64,000 nucleotides of DNA from positions 62,001 through 126,000 of the forward strand of contig NZ_LGEG01000127.1 of assembly GCF_001280125.1 (NCBI RefSeq). Reading direction: 5' to 3'. A program made the position numbers and the translations under genes. Below are positions 8,246 through 16,817 of the stretch, in pieces. How positions within the stretch are numbered: position 1 is the stretch's first letter; each line of letters starts with the position of its first letter. The stretch comes from Streptomyces sp. NRRL F-6492 (lineage in GTDB: Bacteria; Actinomycetota; Actinomycetes; Streptomycetales; Streptomycetaceae). Below the pieces are notes generated by a model, which saw nothing but the letters and a program-made list of their open reading frames with translations, searched no databases and was not told the origin of the DNA.

Positions 8246-9745
8246 GTGGCGGCGGAACCAGTGTGGAGCGTGGACCCCCGGACGGGGAAGCCGCGCGAAC
8301 AGGTCGCGGTGGAGGCCACGGCGGAGGAGGTCGACCGGGCCGTCCGGGCCGCCCACGGCGCCCGCGGGGCCCTCGCCGACCGGACCGCGCGGGTCGTGCT
8401 CCTCCGTACCGCCGCCGACCTCCTCGACGGGGCCCGCGACCACGTCGTGGAGGCCGCCGACGCCGAGACGGCCCTCGGGCCCGTCCGGCTCACCGGCGAA
8501 CTCGCCCGCACCACCGCCCAGTTGCGGGCCTTCGCCGACATCGTCGAGGAAGGCTCCTTCCTGGACGTCCGGATCGACCTCCCCGACCCCGCGGCCGTCC
8601 CGCCCCGCCCCGACCTGCGCCGCTGGAAGGTCCCGCTCGGCGTCGTCGCCGTCTACGCGGCCGGCAACTTCCCGCTCGCCTTCTCCGTCCCCGGCGGCGA
8701 CACCGCCAGCGCCCTCGCGGCCGGCTGCCCCGTGGTGGTCAAGGCCCACCCCGACCACCCGGCCACCTCCGAACTCTGCGCCTCCCTCCTGCGCCGGGCC
8801 GCCGTCGAGGCGGGCCTCCCCGAGGACGTCGTCGTCCTCGTCCACGGCTTCGACGCGGGCGTCCGCCTGGTGCGCCACCCGCTCGTCGCGGCGGCGGGCT
8901 TCACCGGCTCCGTGCGCGGCGGCCGGGCGCTCTTCGACGCGGCCGCCGCCCGGCCCGTACCGATCCCCTTCCACGGCGAACTCGGCTCCCTCAACCCGGT
9001 CGTGGTCACCCCCGCCGCCGCCGGGGAGCGGGCCGCCGGGCTCGGCGCCGGACTCGCCGCCTCCATGACCCTGGGCGCGGGACAGTTCTGCACCAAGCCC
9101 GGCTTCGTCCTCGCCCCCCGGGGCGCGGCGGGCGACCGCTTCCTCGACGCCCTCACCGCCGGCGTCGGCGAGACCGAGCCCTCCGTCATGCTCGACCACC
9201 GGATGCGGGACGCCTTCGTCGCCGGGGTCGGGGAGCGCGCCGCGCTCCCCGGGGTCGGCACCCCCGTCACCCCGGGCGCGGGCGGCGCGCACACCGTCAG
9301 CGCCGGCGTCCTCGCCGTCGACGCCGAGCGGCTCCTCGCGGGCGGCCACCACCTCCTCCTGGAGGAGTGCTTCGGCCCGGTCACCGTCGTCGCCCGCTAC
9401 TCCACCCGCGAGGAGGCCGCCGCCGTCCTGGACCTGCTGCCCGGCAACCTCACGGCCACCCTGCACACCACCGAGACGGCCGAGGACCCCGACGCGGCCC
9501 CGCTGCTCGCCGCCCTCGCCCCGCTGGCCGGGCGCGTCCTCGTCAACGGCTGGCCCACCGGCGTCGCCGTCGCCGCCGCCCAGCACCACGGCGGCCCCTA
9601 CCCGGCCGCCACCTCCACCTCCACCTCGGTCGGGGCGACCGCGATCGAGCGCTGGCTCCGCCCGGTCACCTACCAGTCGACCCCCGACCGCCTCCTCCCG
9701 CCGGAACTCCGCGACGGCAACCCGCTCGGACTGCCGAGGCGCTGA
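8246..9745 (+). CDS. Aldehyde dehydrogenase (NADP+), alpha-ketoglutarate-semialdehyde type
   Basis: A 499-residue ALDH that oxidises an aldehyde to an acid with NAD(P)+. The catalytic Cys lies in GAGQFCTKPGF, the context seen in 2,5-dioxopentanoate (ketoglutarate semialdehyde) dehydrogenases. The cofactor fold includes FTGSVRGGRALFDAA, and the N-terminus WSVDPRTGKP is typical of that subgroup. In this family the step is the last one in non-phosphorylative uronate, glucarate and hydroxyproline catabolism. GTG at 8246 has AGGGG seven bases upstream; GTGs at 8216 and 8240 are in frame. A uronate dehydrogenase gene occurs at 16.8 kb, but no dehydratase is visible between them. Confidence 0.85.
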   Translation: MAAEPVWSVDPRTGKPREQVAVEATAEEVDRAVRAAHGARGALADRTARVVLLRTAADLLDGARDHVVEAADAETALGPVRLTGELARTTAQLRAFADIVEEGSFLDVRIDLPDPAAVPPRPDLRRWKVPLGVVAVYAAGNFPLAFSVPGGDTASALAAGCPVVVKAHPDHPATSELCASLLRRAAVEAGLPEDVVVLVHGFDAGVRLVRHPLVAAAGFTGSVRGGRALFDAAAARPVPIPFHGELGSLNPVVVTPAAAGERAAGLGAGLAASMTLGAGQFCTKPGFVLAPRGAAGDRFLDALTAGVGETEPSVMLDHRMRDAFVAGVGERAALPGVGTPVTPGAGGAHTVSAGVLAVDAERLLAGGHHLLLEECFGPVTVVARYSTREEAAAVLDLLPGNLTATLHTTETAEDPDAAPLLAALAPLAGRVLVNGWPTGVAVAAAQHHGGPYPAATSTSTSVGATAIERWLRPVTYQSTPDRLLPPELRDGNPLGLPRR

Positions 9746-9774
9746 CCCGCCGGACACCTCCTACCGGGCGCCTC

Positions 9775-10902
9775 CTAGTGGCGCACGCGCACCACGATCT
9801 TCCCGGTGTGCGTGCCGGACTCCATCAGCCGGTGGGCGTCGGCGATCCGCTCCAGGCCGTCGAAGACCTCGGCGACCACCGGCGCCAGGGAGCCGTCGCG
9901 CAGCCCCGAGCCGATGAACCCGGCCGCCAGGCGGCGCCCCTCCTCGGTCCTGGCGAGCGCCCCGTTGGCGTACGCGTGCGTGGTCAGCGGCCAGTTCGTG
10001 GACAGCTCGACCGGCCGGGGGTCCAGCCAGCCGTACAGCACGGCGGTGCCGCCGGGCCGCAGCGCGTCGCCGAGCCGGGCGAACCCGGGTCCGCCGATCG
10101 CGTCGAAGACCAGGTCCGCGCCCGCGCCCCCGGTGATCCGGCGCACCTCCCCGACCAGGTCCTCCTCCTCCGTGACGACCACGTGCGCGGCCCCCAGCTC
10201 CAGGAGCCGTGCGCGCTTGCCCCCGCCCCGCGTGGTGGCGATCGGCACCGCCCCCACCCGCAGCGCCGTCCGGATCGCCGCCGTCCCCACGCCGCTCGAC
10301 GCCCCGGTGACGACCACGTGGTCCCCGGGGCGCAGCCCGCCGGTGAGCACCATCCCGCCGTACGCGGTGAAGTGCGTCAGCCACACCGCCGCCGCCGTCA
10401 CCGCGTCCGCCCCCGCCGGCCGGGCCACCAGGTACTCCTCCGGCAGCACCACCCGCTCCGCGTACACCCCGTGCGTTCCGAAGTCGAAGTTGGCCGCCGC
10501 CGTCACCGGATCGCCGGGGGCGTACGCGGTGACCCCCGCGCCCACCGCCTCGACGGTCCCCGCCGCCTCGTAGCCGAGCCGCGAACCCGGCAGCGTCGGC
10601 CGGTAGTGGTAGGTGCCCGCGCGGAACAGCGCCTCGGCGCGGTTGAGGCCGATCGCCTCGACCCGTACGAGGACCTCACCGGGCCCGGGGTCCGGCAGCG
10701 GCACCTCCTCCACCGTCAGCACCTCGGGGCCGCCCAGCTCGTGGAAGAGGACGGCCCTGGTGGTCGTGCCCGTCGCCGGGCTCGCCGTGTACGCCGGGCT
10801 CGCGGCGTCGGCCGTGCTCGGGGCGGTCGGCGCGGTCGGCGCGTTCGGCGCGGTCGTCGTGTCGGTCGTCGTGTCGGTCGTCGTCTTGTTCGTCGTCGTC
10901 AC
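9775..10902 (-). CDS. Zinc-free MDR-family NADPH:quinone/enone oxidoreductase
   Basis: A 375-residue medium-chain dehydrogenase/reductase of the quinone-oxidoreductase type. The catalytic and structural zinc ligands of alcohol dehydrogenases are absent. The Rossmann motif is in VVVTGASSGVGTAAI, and the domain start is TRAVLFHELGGPEVL. An unusual 45-residue N-terminal extension is almost entirely Thr, Ala, Pro and Asp, encoded by short GTC/GTG repeats. GTG at 10902 is the only start supported, by TACGGT 7 bases upstream (leaderless type); the folded domain begins near residue 46. It is divergent from an AraC regulator, its likely controller. Confidence 0.85.
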   Translation of the reverse strand: MTTTNKTTTDTTTDTTTAPNAPTAPTAPSTADAASPAYTASPATGTTTRAVLFHELGGPEVLTVEEVPLPDPGPGEVLVRVEAIGLNRAEALFRAGTYHYRPTLPGSRLGYEAAGTVEAVGAGVTAYAPGDPVTAAANFDFGTHGVYAERVVLPEEYLVARPAGADAVTAAAVWLTHFTAYGGMVLTGGLRPGDHVVVTGASSGVGTAAIRTALRVGAVPIATTRGGGKRARLLELGAAHVVVTEEEDLVGEVRRITGGAGADLVFDAIGGPGFARLGDALRPGGTAVLYGWLDPRPVELSTNWPLTTHAYANGALARTEEGRRLAAGFIGSGLRDGSLAPVVAEVFDGLERIADAHRLMESGTHTGKIVVRVRH

Positions 10903-10909
10903 GGATCCG

Positions 10910-10997
10910 ACCGTAGGAGGGCCCGGCGAGACGATCCATGTCCCTCCGCCTCCCCGTGATGTCCGATCGTCTCGCCACCGCGCCCGGACGGTACGGT
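10910..10997. promoter_or_regulatory. Paired divergent leaderless-type promoters (oxidoreductase / araC)
   Basis: TACGGT occurs on the minus strand at 10915-10910, 7 bases before the oxidoreductase GTG. It occurs again on the plus strand at 10992-10997, 6 bases before the AraC ATG. Identical -10-like boxes at that distance from both start codons suggest two leaderless transcripts starting about 100 bp apart. Confidence 0.45.
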
Positions 10998-11003
10998 GCC
11001 GGG

Positions 11004-11918
11004 ATGGACGTACTGAGCGATGCCGTCGCCGCCATGCGCACCGGCCGCCCCCACTCCTCCCGCGCGGTCCACGTCGCCCCCTGGGGGTTCCGCTTCCCCG
11101 CGAACGAGGGCGCCGGGTTCCACGTCGTCCTCCAGGGCACCGCCTGGCTCCTCCCGCCGGACGACGGCGCCCCCGTCCCCCTCGGCCCCGGCGACATCGT
11201 CCTCCTCGCCCACGGCACCGGACACGGCATCGCCGACCGGCCCGACACCCCGCTCGTCGACAGCCTGCCCGACCCCGACGGCTCCTGGCCCACCCCGCCC
11301 GACCGGGGACCCGCGGGCGCCGGGGAGACCCTGCTGCTGTGCGGCGCCTACCAGCTCAGCCGGGCCCGCGCCCACCCGCTCTTCACCGAGCTGCCCCCGT
11401 ACGTGCACCTCCCCGCCCGGATCGGCGCGCACCCCCGGCTGCGCGCCGCCGTCGACCTGCTCGGCGCCGAACTCGCCGAACCTCAGCCCGGCTCCGACGC
11501 CGTCGTGCCCGCCCTCCTCGACACCCTCCTGCTCTACCTGCTGCGCACCTGGTGGCTCACCGAGCGCGCCGACCGGTCCACCGGCTGGTCCGCCGCCCTC
11601 GCGGACCCGGCGGTCGCCGGCGCCCTGCGCGCCCTCCACCGGGACCCCGCCAGGGCGTGGACGGTCGAGGAGCTCGGCGCGCTCGGGGGCCTCTCCCGCG
11701 CCGCGTTCGCCCGCCGGTTCACCGCCCTCGTCGGCCGCCCGCCCCTCGCGTACCTCACCTGGTGGCGGATGACCGCGGCGGGCCGCCTGCTCCGCTCCGA
11801 CGACCTCCCGCTCCGCGCGGTCGCCCAACGCGCGGGCTACTCCTCCGAGTTCGCCTTCGCCAAGGCCTTCAAGCGGGAGTACGGGGTGGCCCCGGGCCAG
11901 TACCGGAGGGGCGCGTAG
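11004..11918 (+). CDS. AraC-family transcriptional regulator (cupin_6 sensor domain)
   Basis: A 304-residue regulator. The N-terminal cupin-type sensor (about 5-190) contains APWGFRFP and FHVVLQGTAWL. A linker and two helix-turn-helix units follow (about 205-300); the second ends in AGYSSEFAFAKAFKREYG with GQYRR, the AraC signature. It is divergent from the quinone oxidoreductase, and such pairs usually regulate the oxidoreductase in response to reactive compounds. No ribosome site precedes the ATG, but a TACGGT box does. It converges on helR with a 14-base gap. Confidence 0.9.
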   Translation: MDVLSDAVAAMRTGRPHSSRAVHVAPWGFRFPANEGAGFHVVLQGTAWLLPPDDGAPVPLGPGDIVLLAHGTGHGIADRPDTPLVDSLPDPDGSWPTPPDRGPAGAGETLLLCGAYQLSRARAHPLFTELPPYVHLPARIGAHPRLRAAVDLLGAELAEPQPGSDAVVPALLDTLLLYLLRTWWLTERADRSTGWSAALADPAVAGALRALHRDPARAWTVEELGALGGLSRAAFARRFTALVGRPPLAYLTWWRMTAAGRLLRSDDLPLRAVAQRAGYSSEFAFAKAFKREYGVAPGQYRRGA

Positions 11919-11932
11919 CGGCGCGACCGGCG

Positions 11933-14113
11933 TCAGGCGCTCCGCAGGACCACCAGCCGCTGCGTCGCCCGCGTCATCGCCACGTACCGGTCCACCGCCC
12001 CCGCGACGCCCCCGCCGAACGCCTCCGGGTCGACGAGGACGACCAGGTCGAACTCCAGGCCCTTCGCGAGGGACGGGGTCAGCGAGCGGACGCGGGGCCT
12101 CTCGCGGAACGCCGGATCGCCGATGACGCAGGCGACCCCCTCCGCGTGCTCCGCGAGCCAGGCGTCCAGGACGGCGTCCCGGTCCCCGGCCGGTCCGTAC
12201 GCGACGGGAACGCCGCCGCGGCGGACGGACACCGGCACGTTGGCGTCCGGGAGCGCGGCCCTGATGACCGGCTCCGCCTCCGTCATGACCTCCTCGGGCG
12301 TCCGGTAGTTGACGGACAGGGAGGCCACCTCGATCCGGTCGAGCCCGATCCGCTCCAGACGCTCCCGCCACGACTCCGTGAACCCGTGCCGGGCCTGGGC
12401 GCGGTCCCCGACGATCGTGAGGCTCCGCGACGGGCAGCGCGCCAGGAGCATCCGCCACTCCGCGTCGGTCAGCTCCTGCGCCTCGTCCACCACGACGTGC
12501 GCGAACGGACCGGCCAGCGGGTCGGACGCGGCGGCGGGCAGCGCGTCCTCGTCGATCAGGCTCTCCTGGAGGTCCCGCCCGCGCAGCATGCCCATCGCGC
12601 CCTCGCTCTCGTCGATCACCACGTTCTGCAGCAGGCTCGCGGTGACCTCGGCCCTGCGGGCGCGCTCGGCGGCGACGGCGGCCTCGCGCCGGCGCCCGAG
12701 CCGCGTCGCCTCCGGGTCGCCGAGCCGCCGGCGGGCCGCGTCCAGGAGCGGCAGGTCGGACACCGTCCACGCGTGCGCGTCCGCGCGCCGCAGCCGCCGC
12801 ACCTCCTCCGGGCCGAGCCGGGGGGCGCACAGGCGCAGATAGGCGGGGACCGTCCACAGGTCGCCGACCAGGTCGGCCGCCTCGATCAGCGGCCACGCGC
12901 CGTGCAGCGCGGCCGTCAGCTCCCGGTCCCGGCGCAGCGACGCCCGGAACTCCTCCTCGGGGACCTCGTCGTCGTGCCCGTCCCGCAGGATCTCGGCCAG
13001 CTCCTCCCAGATCTGCTCGCGCGCCTCGTTGTGCGGGGTCCCCGGCTCCGGCGCCCCGAACGCCCGCGCCCAGTCCCGGGCGGTCAGCCGGACCTCGCCC
13101 CACGGGGTCGTGACCGTCATCGCCTCCGCCGGGGGCGTCTCGTAGAACCGGACGGCCGTCTCGATCGCCTCCACCATGTCCGCCGAGGACTTCAGGGCGG
13201 CCGCCTCCGGGTCGTCCTCGGCCACCGCCTCCGCCCCCTCGGCGACGAGGTCCCGCAGGGTGCAGGTCCGCACCCCCTCCTCGCCGAGGCCGGGCAGGAC
13301 GTCGGAGACGTAGTCCAGATAGGGCCGGTGCGGACCGACGAACAGCACGCCGCCCCCGCGGCGCCCGAGGCGCGGGTCCGCGTACAGGAGGTAGGCGGAG
13401 CGGTGCAGGGCGACGACGGTCTTCCCCGTGCCCGGACCGCCGTCGACGACGAGCGCGCCCCGGGAACCGGCCCGGACGATCGCGTCCTGGTCGGCCTGGA
13501 GGGTGGCGAGCACGTCGCGCATCCGGGCCGAACGCCCGCCGCCCAGGCTCGCGACGAACGCCGACTGGTCGTCCAGGGCCGCGTGCCCTTCGAGCCCCTC
13601 GGCGGTGAACACCTCGTCCCAGTAGTCGTTGATCCGGCCGCCGGTCCAGCGGTACCGGCGGCGGCTGGCGAGCCCCATCGGGTTGCCGTGGGTCGCCCCG
13701 AAGAACGGCTCGGCCGCCGGGGAGCGCCAGTCGACGAGCAGCCGGCGCCCGGTGTCGTCGGTGAGCCCGAGCCGCCCGACGTACAGCGGCTCGGAACCGT
13801 CCGCGCCGACGACCCGGCCGAGGCACAGGTCCAGGCCGAAGCGGCGCAGGGTGCGCAGGCGCGCGGTCAGCCGGTGGATCTCGGCGTCCCGCTCCATCGC
13901 CGCGCGCCCGATGCCGCCGGGCGCCTTCCGCAGGGCGCCGAGCCGCCCGGACAGCTCGGCGACGGACCGCTCCAGGCTCTCCGCGACGGCGGCGAAGTGC
14001 CGCTCGTCGGCGGCGATCAGCGCCGGGTCGGCCTTGGCGGCCAGCCGCTCGGGCAGGTCGAACGCACGGGCCGGGACGGCGGGGCGGGGCGGTACGGACG
14101 AAGAGGTGGGCAC
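11933..14113 (-). CDS. helR: HelR/HelD-type RNA polymerase-binding UvrD-like ATPase, rifamycin protection
   Basis: A 726-residue superfamily 1 helicase-like ATPase. An N-terminal RNA polymerase-probing arm (about 30-100, charged and helical) precedes Walker A GGPGTGKTVVALH (about residue 225) and Walker B VVVDEAQELTDAEW; conserved SF1 blocks VNYRTPEEV and VAMTRATQRL follow. HelD proteins pull stalled RNA polymerase off DNA; the Streptomyces HelR subgroup also displaces rifamycins and gives tolerance. Assignment to HelR rests on a perfect rifamycin-associated element in the promoter at 14186-14208. GTG has GGGAG nine bases upstream. The MFS exporter gene lies 108 bp upstream on the same strand. 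Confidence 0.88.
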   Translation of the reverse strand: MPTSSSVPPRPAVPARAFDLPERLAAKADPALIAADERHFAAVAESLERSVAELSGRLGALRKAPGGIGRAAMERDAEIHRLTARLRTLRRFGLDLCLGRVVGADGSEPLYVGRLGLTDDTGRRLLVDWRSPAAEPFFGATHGNPMGLASRRRYRWTGGRINDYWDEVFTAEGLEGHAALDDQSAFVASLGGGRSARMRDVLATLQADQDAIVRAGSRGALVVDGGPGTGKTVVALHRSAYLLYADPRLGRRGGGVLFVGPHRPYLDYVSDVLPGLGEEGVRTCTLRDLVAEGAEAVAEDDPEAAALKSSADMVEAIETAVRFYETPPAEAMTVTTPWGEVRLTARDWARAFGAPEPGTPHNEAREQIWEELAEILRDGHDDEVPEEEFRASLRRDRELTAALHGAWPLIEAADLVGDLWTVPAYLRLCAPRLGPEEVRRLRRADAHAWTVSDLPLLDAARRRLGDPEATRLGRRREAAVAAERARRAEVTASLLQNVVIDESEGAMGMLRGRDLQESLIDEDALPAAASDPLAGPFAHVVVDEAQELTDAEWRMLLARCPSRSLTIVGDRAQARHGFTESWRERLERIGLDRIEVASLSVNYRTPEEVMTEAEPVIRAALPDANVPVSVRRGGVPVAYGPAGDRDAVLDAWLAEHAEGVACVIGDPAFRERPRVRSLTPSLAKGLEFDLVVLVDPEAFGGGVAGAVDRYVAMTRATQRLVVLRSA

Positions 14114-14185
14114 GTGGTGGGTCTCCCGTTTCGCAGCTTCTGACCTGGGTCTTCTCCGGCCAGATCGGCGATTCTGCGGTACGGA

Positions 14186-14208
14186 GGGGGCCTTGCCGCA
14201 AGCCCCCC
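14186..14208 (-). promoter_or_regulatory. Rifamycin-associated element (RAE) upstream of helR
   Basis: On the minus strand the site reads GGGGCTTGCGGCAAGGCCCC, extended by further G/C at each side. This fits the RAE consensus GGGGCTTGCRGCAAGSCCC that I recall from rifamycin-inactivating and helR genes of actinomycetes. It lies about 75 bp before the helR GTG, between the MFS stop and helR, so helR probably has its own rifamycin-induced promoter. Confidence 0.88.
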
Positions 14209-14221
14209 TGTGCGCTATACG

Positions 14222-15661
14222 TTAAGAGTGGCGAGGGGAGGGTCCGCCCCCGGTGCGCGCCACCTCTCGGGCCCGGCGGCGCGGCAGCCGCAGCGAGGCC
14301 AGCGCCGTCAGGGTCAGGAATCCGGCACTGATCAGCAGGCTCGTGCGCAGCGCCGACGCCACCGACCGGTCCGCGAGGGAGCCGAAGACCGCGATCGCGA
14401 GGCCGCCCGCCGTCTGCCGGACCGCGTTCAGGAGCCCCGCCGCCGTCCCCGCCCGCTCCGCCGGAACGGCCTCCATCATCGTGGCGATCAGCGGCGGCAG
14501 CGAGAAGCCCGCCCCGAGGGCCAGCGGCACCAGGAGCAGGGCCTGCGCCGCCCGCGGGGTCCCCGCGTCCACGGCGAGCAGTCCGAGCAGCCCGGCCACC
14601 GCGACCACCTGGCCCGCGACGATCGGCAGCCGCGCCCCGTACCGCGCCGCCGCCTTCGCCGACAGGAGGTTCACCCCGGCGAGCAGCCCCGTCATCGGCA
14701 GGAACATCAGCCCCGCGCCGAGCGCAGAGAGGCCGAGCACCTGCTGGAAGAAGAGCCCGAACACGAAGAGCATGCCGTAGAAGGCCACGCTGTTCGCCGC
14801 GCCCGCCGCCACCGTCACCGCCACCGTCGTGTTCCGGAAGAGCCCGAGCGGCACCACCGGATCGTGCCGCCGCGCCTCGATCACCAGGAACGCGGCGAAG
14901 GAGACGACCGCGGTCCCCAGCGCCCACCACCCCCGCGCACCGCCCTCGACGGCGGCGAAGGTCAGCGCCCCGAGCGCCGCCGTCGCCGTCAGCTGCCCCG
15001 GCAGGTCCAGCGGCGCGGGCCGCCGGACCGAACGCGCCACCCGGGCGAGCGGGAGCAGCGCGGCGAGGCCGAGCGGCAGGTTCACGAAGAAGACGCCGCG
15101 CCAGCTCCACGCCGTCGTCAGCGCCCCGCCCACGACCGGGCCGAGCGCCACCGCGACCGTCCCGCCCGCCGCCCACAGCGACACCGCGCGGGCCCGCCGG
15201 CCCGGATCGCCGTACGCCTCCCGCACGAGCGCGAGGGAGGCCGGCAGCATCACGGCCGCCGCGGCGCCCTGCACCGTCCGGGCCGCGAGCAGCGCGGGAA
15301 GGCCGGGGGCGAGACCGCAGGCGGCCGAGGCGAGCGTGAAGACGACGACCCCGGCGCCGTACGCCCGGCTCGCCCCGACCCGGTCCGCGAGCGCCCCGCT
15401 GGACAGCAGCAGCGCGGCGAGGGCCAGCGTGTAGGAGTCGACCACCCACTGGAGGCCGGTCATGCCGGTCCCCAGGTCGGCGCCGACGGCGGGCAGGGCG
15501 ACGTTGACGACCGAGGTGTCGAGGGTGATGAGGGCGAACCCGAGCATCGCGGCGGCGAGCGCCGGACCGGGGGAGGACGGGGCCCCGGAGGCGCCGGGCG
15601 CATCGGGGACGCCGGGGGTTGCGGGGACGACAGGGACTTCGCTGCGGGCCGTTGAGGACAT
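14222..15661 (-). CDS. MFS drug exporter, DHA2 (EmrB/QacA) family
   Basis: A 479-residue multi-pass membrane protein. The DHA2 signature LDTSVVNVALPAVGADL is in TM1 and WVVDSYTLALAALLL in TM2, with motif A-like GALADRVGASR and motif C-like VALGPVVGGALTTAWSWRGVF. Such proteins export drugs or dyes by proton antiport. It is divergent from a GlxA-type regulator (70 bp between starts), its probable controller. It sits directly upstream of helR, but the RAE lies between them, so co-regulation by rifamycin is possible and not proven. A TACTGT box about 30 bases before ATG may be its -10. Confidence 0.9.
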   Translation of the reverse strand: MSSTARSEVPVVPATPGVPDAPGASGAPSSPGPALAAAMLGFALITLDTSVVNVALPAVGADLGTGMTGLQWVVDSYTLALAALLLSSGALADRVGASRAYGAGVVVFTLASAACGLAPGLPALLAARTVQGAAAAVMLPASLALVREAYGDPGRRARAVSLWAAGGTVAVALGPVVGGALTTAWSWRGVFFVNLPLGLAALLPLARVARSVRRPAPLDLPGQLTATAALGALTFAAVEGGARGWWALGTAVVSFAAFLVIEARRHDPVVPLGLFRNTTVAVTVAAGAANSVAFYGMLFVFGLFFQQVLGLSALGAGLMFLPMTGLLAGVNLLSAKAAARYGARLPIVAGQVVAVAGLLGLLAVDAGTPRAAQALLLVPLALGAGFSLPPLIATMMEAVPAERAGTAAGLLNAVRQTAGGLAIAVFGSLADRSVASALRTSLLISAGFLTLTALASLRLPRRRAREVARTGGGPSPRHS

Positions 15662-15731
15662 GACCCCAGCTTCGTGACCTGCGGACCCGTACAGTAGTGG
15701 CCCGAATGCCATGTGACCGGAGGTTCTGGCC

Positions 15732-16817
15732 ATGCCGACCGCGTCCCGCGTCCGGCGCGTCGCCGTGATCGCCGCCCCGCCCGTCTCGATGTTCAACCTC
15801 GCCATCCCGGAGATGCTGTTCGGCAAGGTCGAGATCGACGGCGGACCGGGGTACGAGACGGTCATCTGCGCCCCCGACCCCGGGCCCGTCGCCACCACCG
15901 GCGGCCTCGACCTGATGGTCCCGCACGGGCTCGACGCCGTGGCCGGGGCCGACACGGTGGTCCTCGCGGGCAGCGGCTCGTACACCGACCCCGACCCGCG
16001 CATCCTCGACGCGCTGCGCGCCGCCGCCGCCGGGGGCAAGCGGATCGCCTCCATCTGCACCGGCGCCTTCGCGCTCGCCGAGGCCGGACTGCTCGACGGC
16101 CGCGCGGCCACGACGTACTGGACGTACCGGCCGCTGCTCGCCGCCCGTCATCCCGCCGTCGACCTCCAGGACGACGTCCTCTACGTGCAGGACGGCCCCG
16201 TCCTCACCTCCTCCGGGTACGCGGCGGGCATCGACCTCTGCCTGCACGTCATCCGCACCGACCACGGCGCCGCCGTCGCCAACACCGTCGCCCGGCTCGC
16301 CCTCGTCGCCCCCGTGCGGCCCGGCGGCCAGGCCCAGTTCACCCAGACCCCGCTGCCGCCCGAGCGCGGGGTCTCCTTCGCCGACACGCGCGCGTGGGCG
16401 ATGGCGCACCTCGACGAGCCGCTCGGCCTCGCCGACCTCGCCCGGCACGCCGGGGTCTCCGTCCGCACCCTTTCCCGCCGCTTCCACGCCGAGACCGGCG
16501 TCAGCCCGCTCCAGTGGCTGCTCCACCAGCGCGTCGAGCGGGCGAAGGAGCTCCTGGAGACCACCACCCTCCCCATGGACGCGGCGGCCCGCGCCTGCGG
16601 CCTCGGCACGGCGGACTCCCTGCGCGGCCACCTCCTGCGCCGCACCGGGCTCACCCCGAGCGCCTACCGCGCCACGTTCAGCCGCCTGGCGGGGGGCGGC
16701 GCGGGGGAGCGGGCGCCGGGTGGGCCCGGAACCGGAGAGGGCGAGGCAGGTGGGCCCGGAACCGCCCCGCTCGTCCGAGCCTCCCGGTCGTTCACGGCCG
16801 GAGGTGCTTCAACGTGA
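15732..16817 (+). CDS. GlxA-type regulator: DJ-1/PfpI domain plus AraC helix-turn-helix
   Basis: A 361-residue regulator. The N-terminal class I glutamine-amidotransferase-like domain (about 8-185) has the nucleophile-elbow motif ASICTGAFALAEAGLL. The C-terminal AraC HTH domain (about 210-315) includes GVSVRTLSRRFHAETG and LGTADSLRGHLLRRTGL. A Gly/Pro-rich tail of about 40 residues follows. ATG has GGAGG eight bases upstream. It is divergent from the MFS exporter, whose expression it probably controls. Its 3' end overlaps the convergent uronate dehydrogenase gene by 26 bp. Confidence 0.9.
   Translation: MPTASRVRRVAVIAAPPVSMFNLAIPEMLFGKVEIDGGPGYETVICAPDPGPVATTGGLDLMVPHGLDAVAGADTVVLAGSGSYTDPDPRILDALRAAAAGGKRIASICTGAFALAEAGLLDGRAATTYWTYRPLLAARHPAVDLQDDVLYVQDGPVLTSSGYAAGIDLCLHVIRTDHGAAVANTVARLALVAPVRPGGQAQFTQTPLPPERGVSFADTRAWAMAHLDEPLGLADLARHAGVSVRTLSRRFHAETGVSPLQWLLHQRVERAKELLETTTLPMDAAARACGLGTADSLRGHLLRRTGLTPSAYRATFSRLAGGGAGERAPGGPGTGEGEAGGPGTAPLVRASRSFTAGGAST

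Noticed and set aside
7390..10959. 1,189-codon plus-strand ORF
   Set aside because: Crosses IclR, ALDH and oxidoreductase genes in other frames; no domains and extreme Arg/Pro content.
10899..16631. 1,910-codon minus-strand ORF
   Set aside because: Shadow of helR, MFS and regulator genes; suggested a giant protein only because stops are rare in high-GC DNA.
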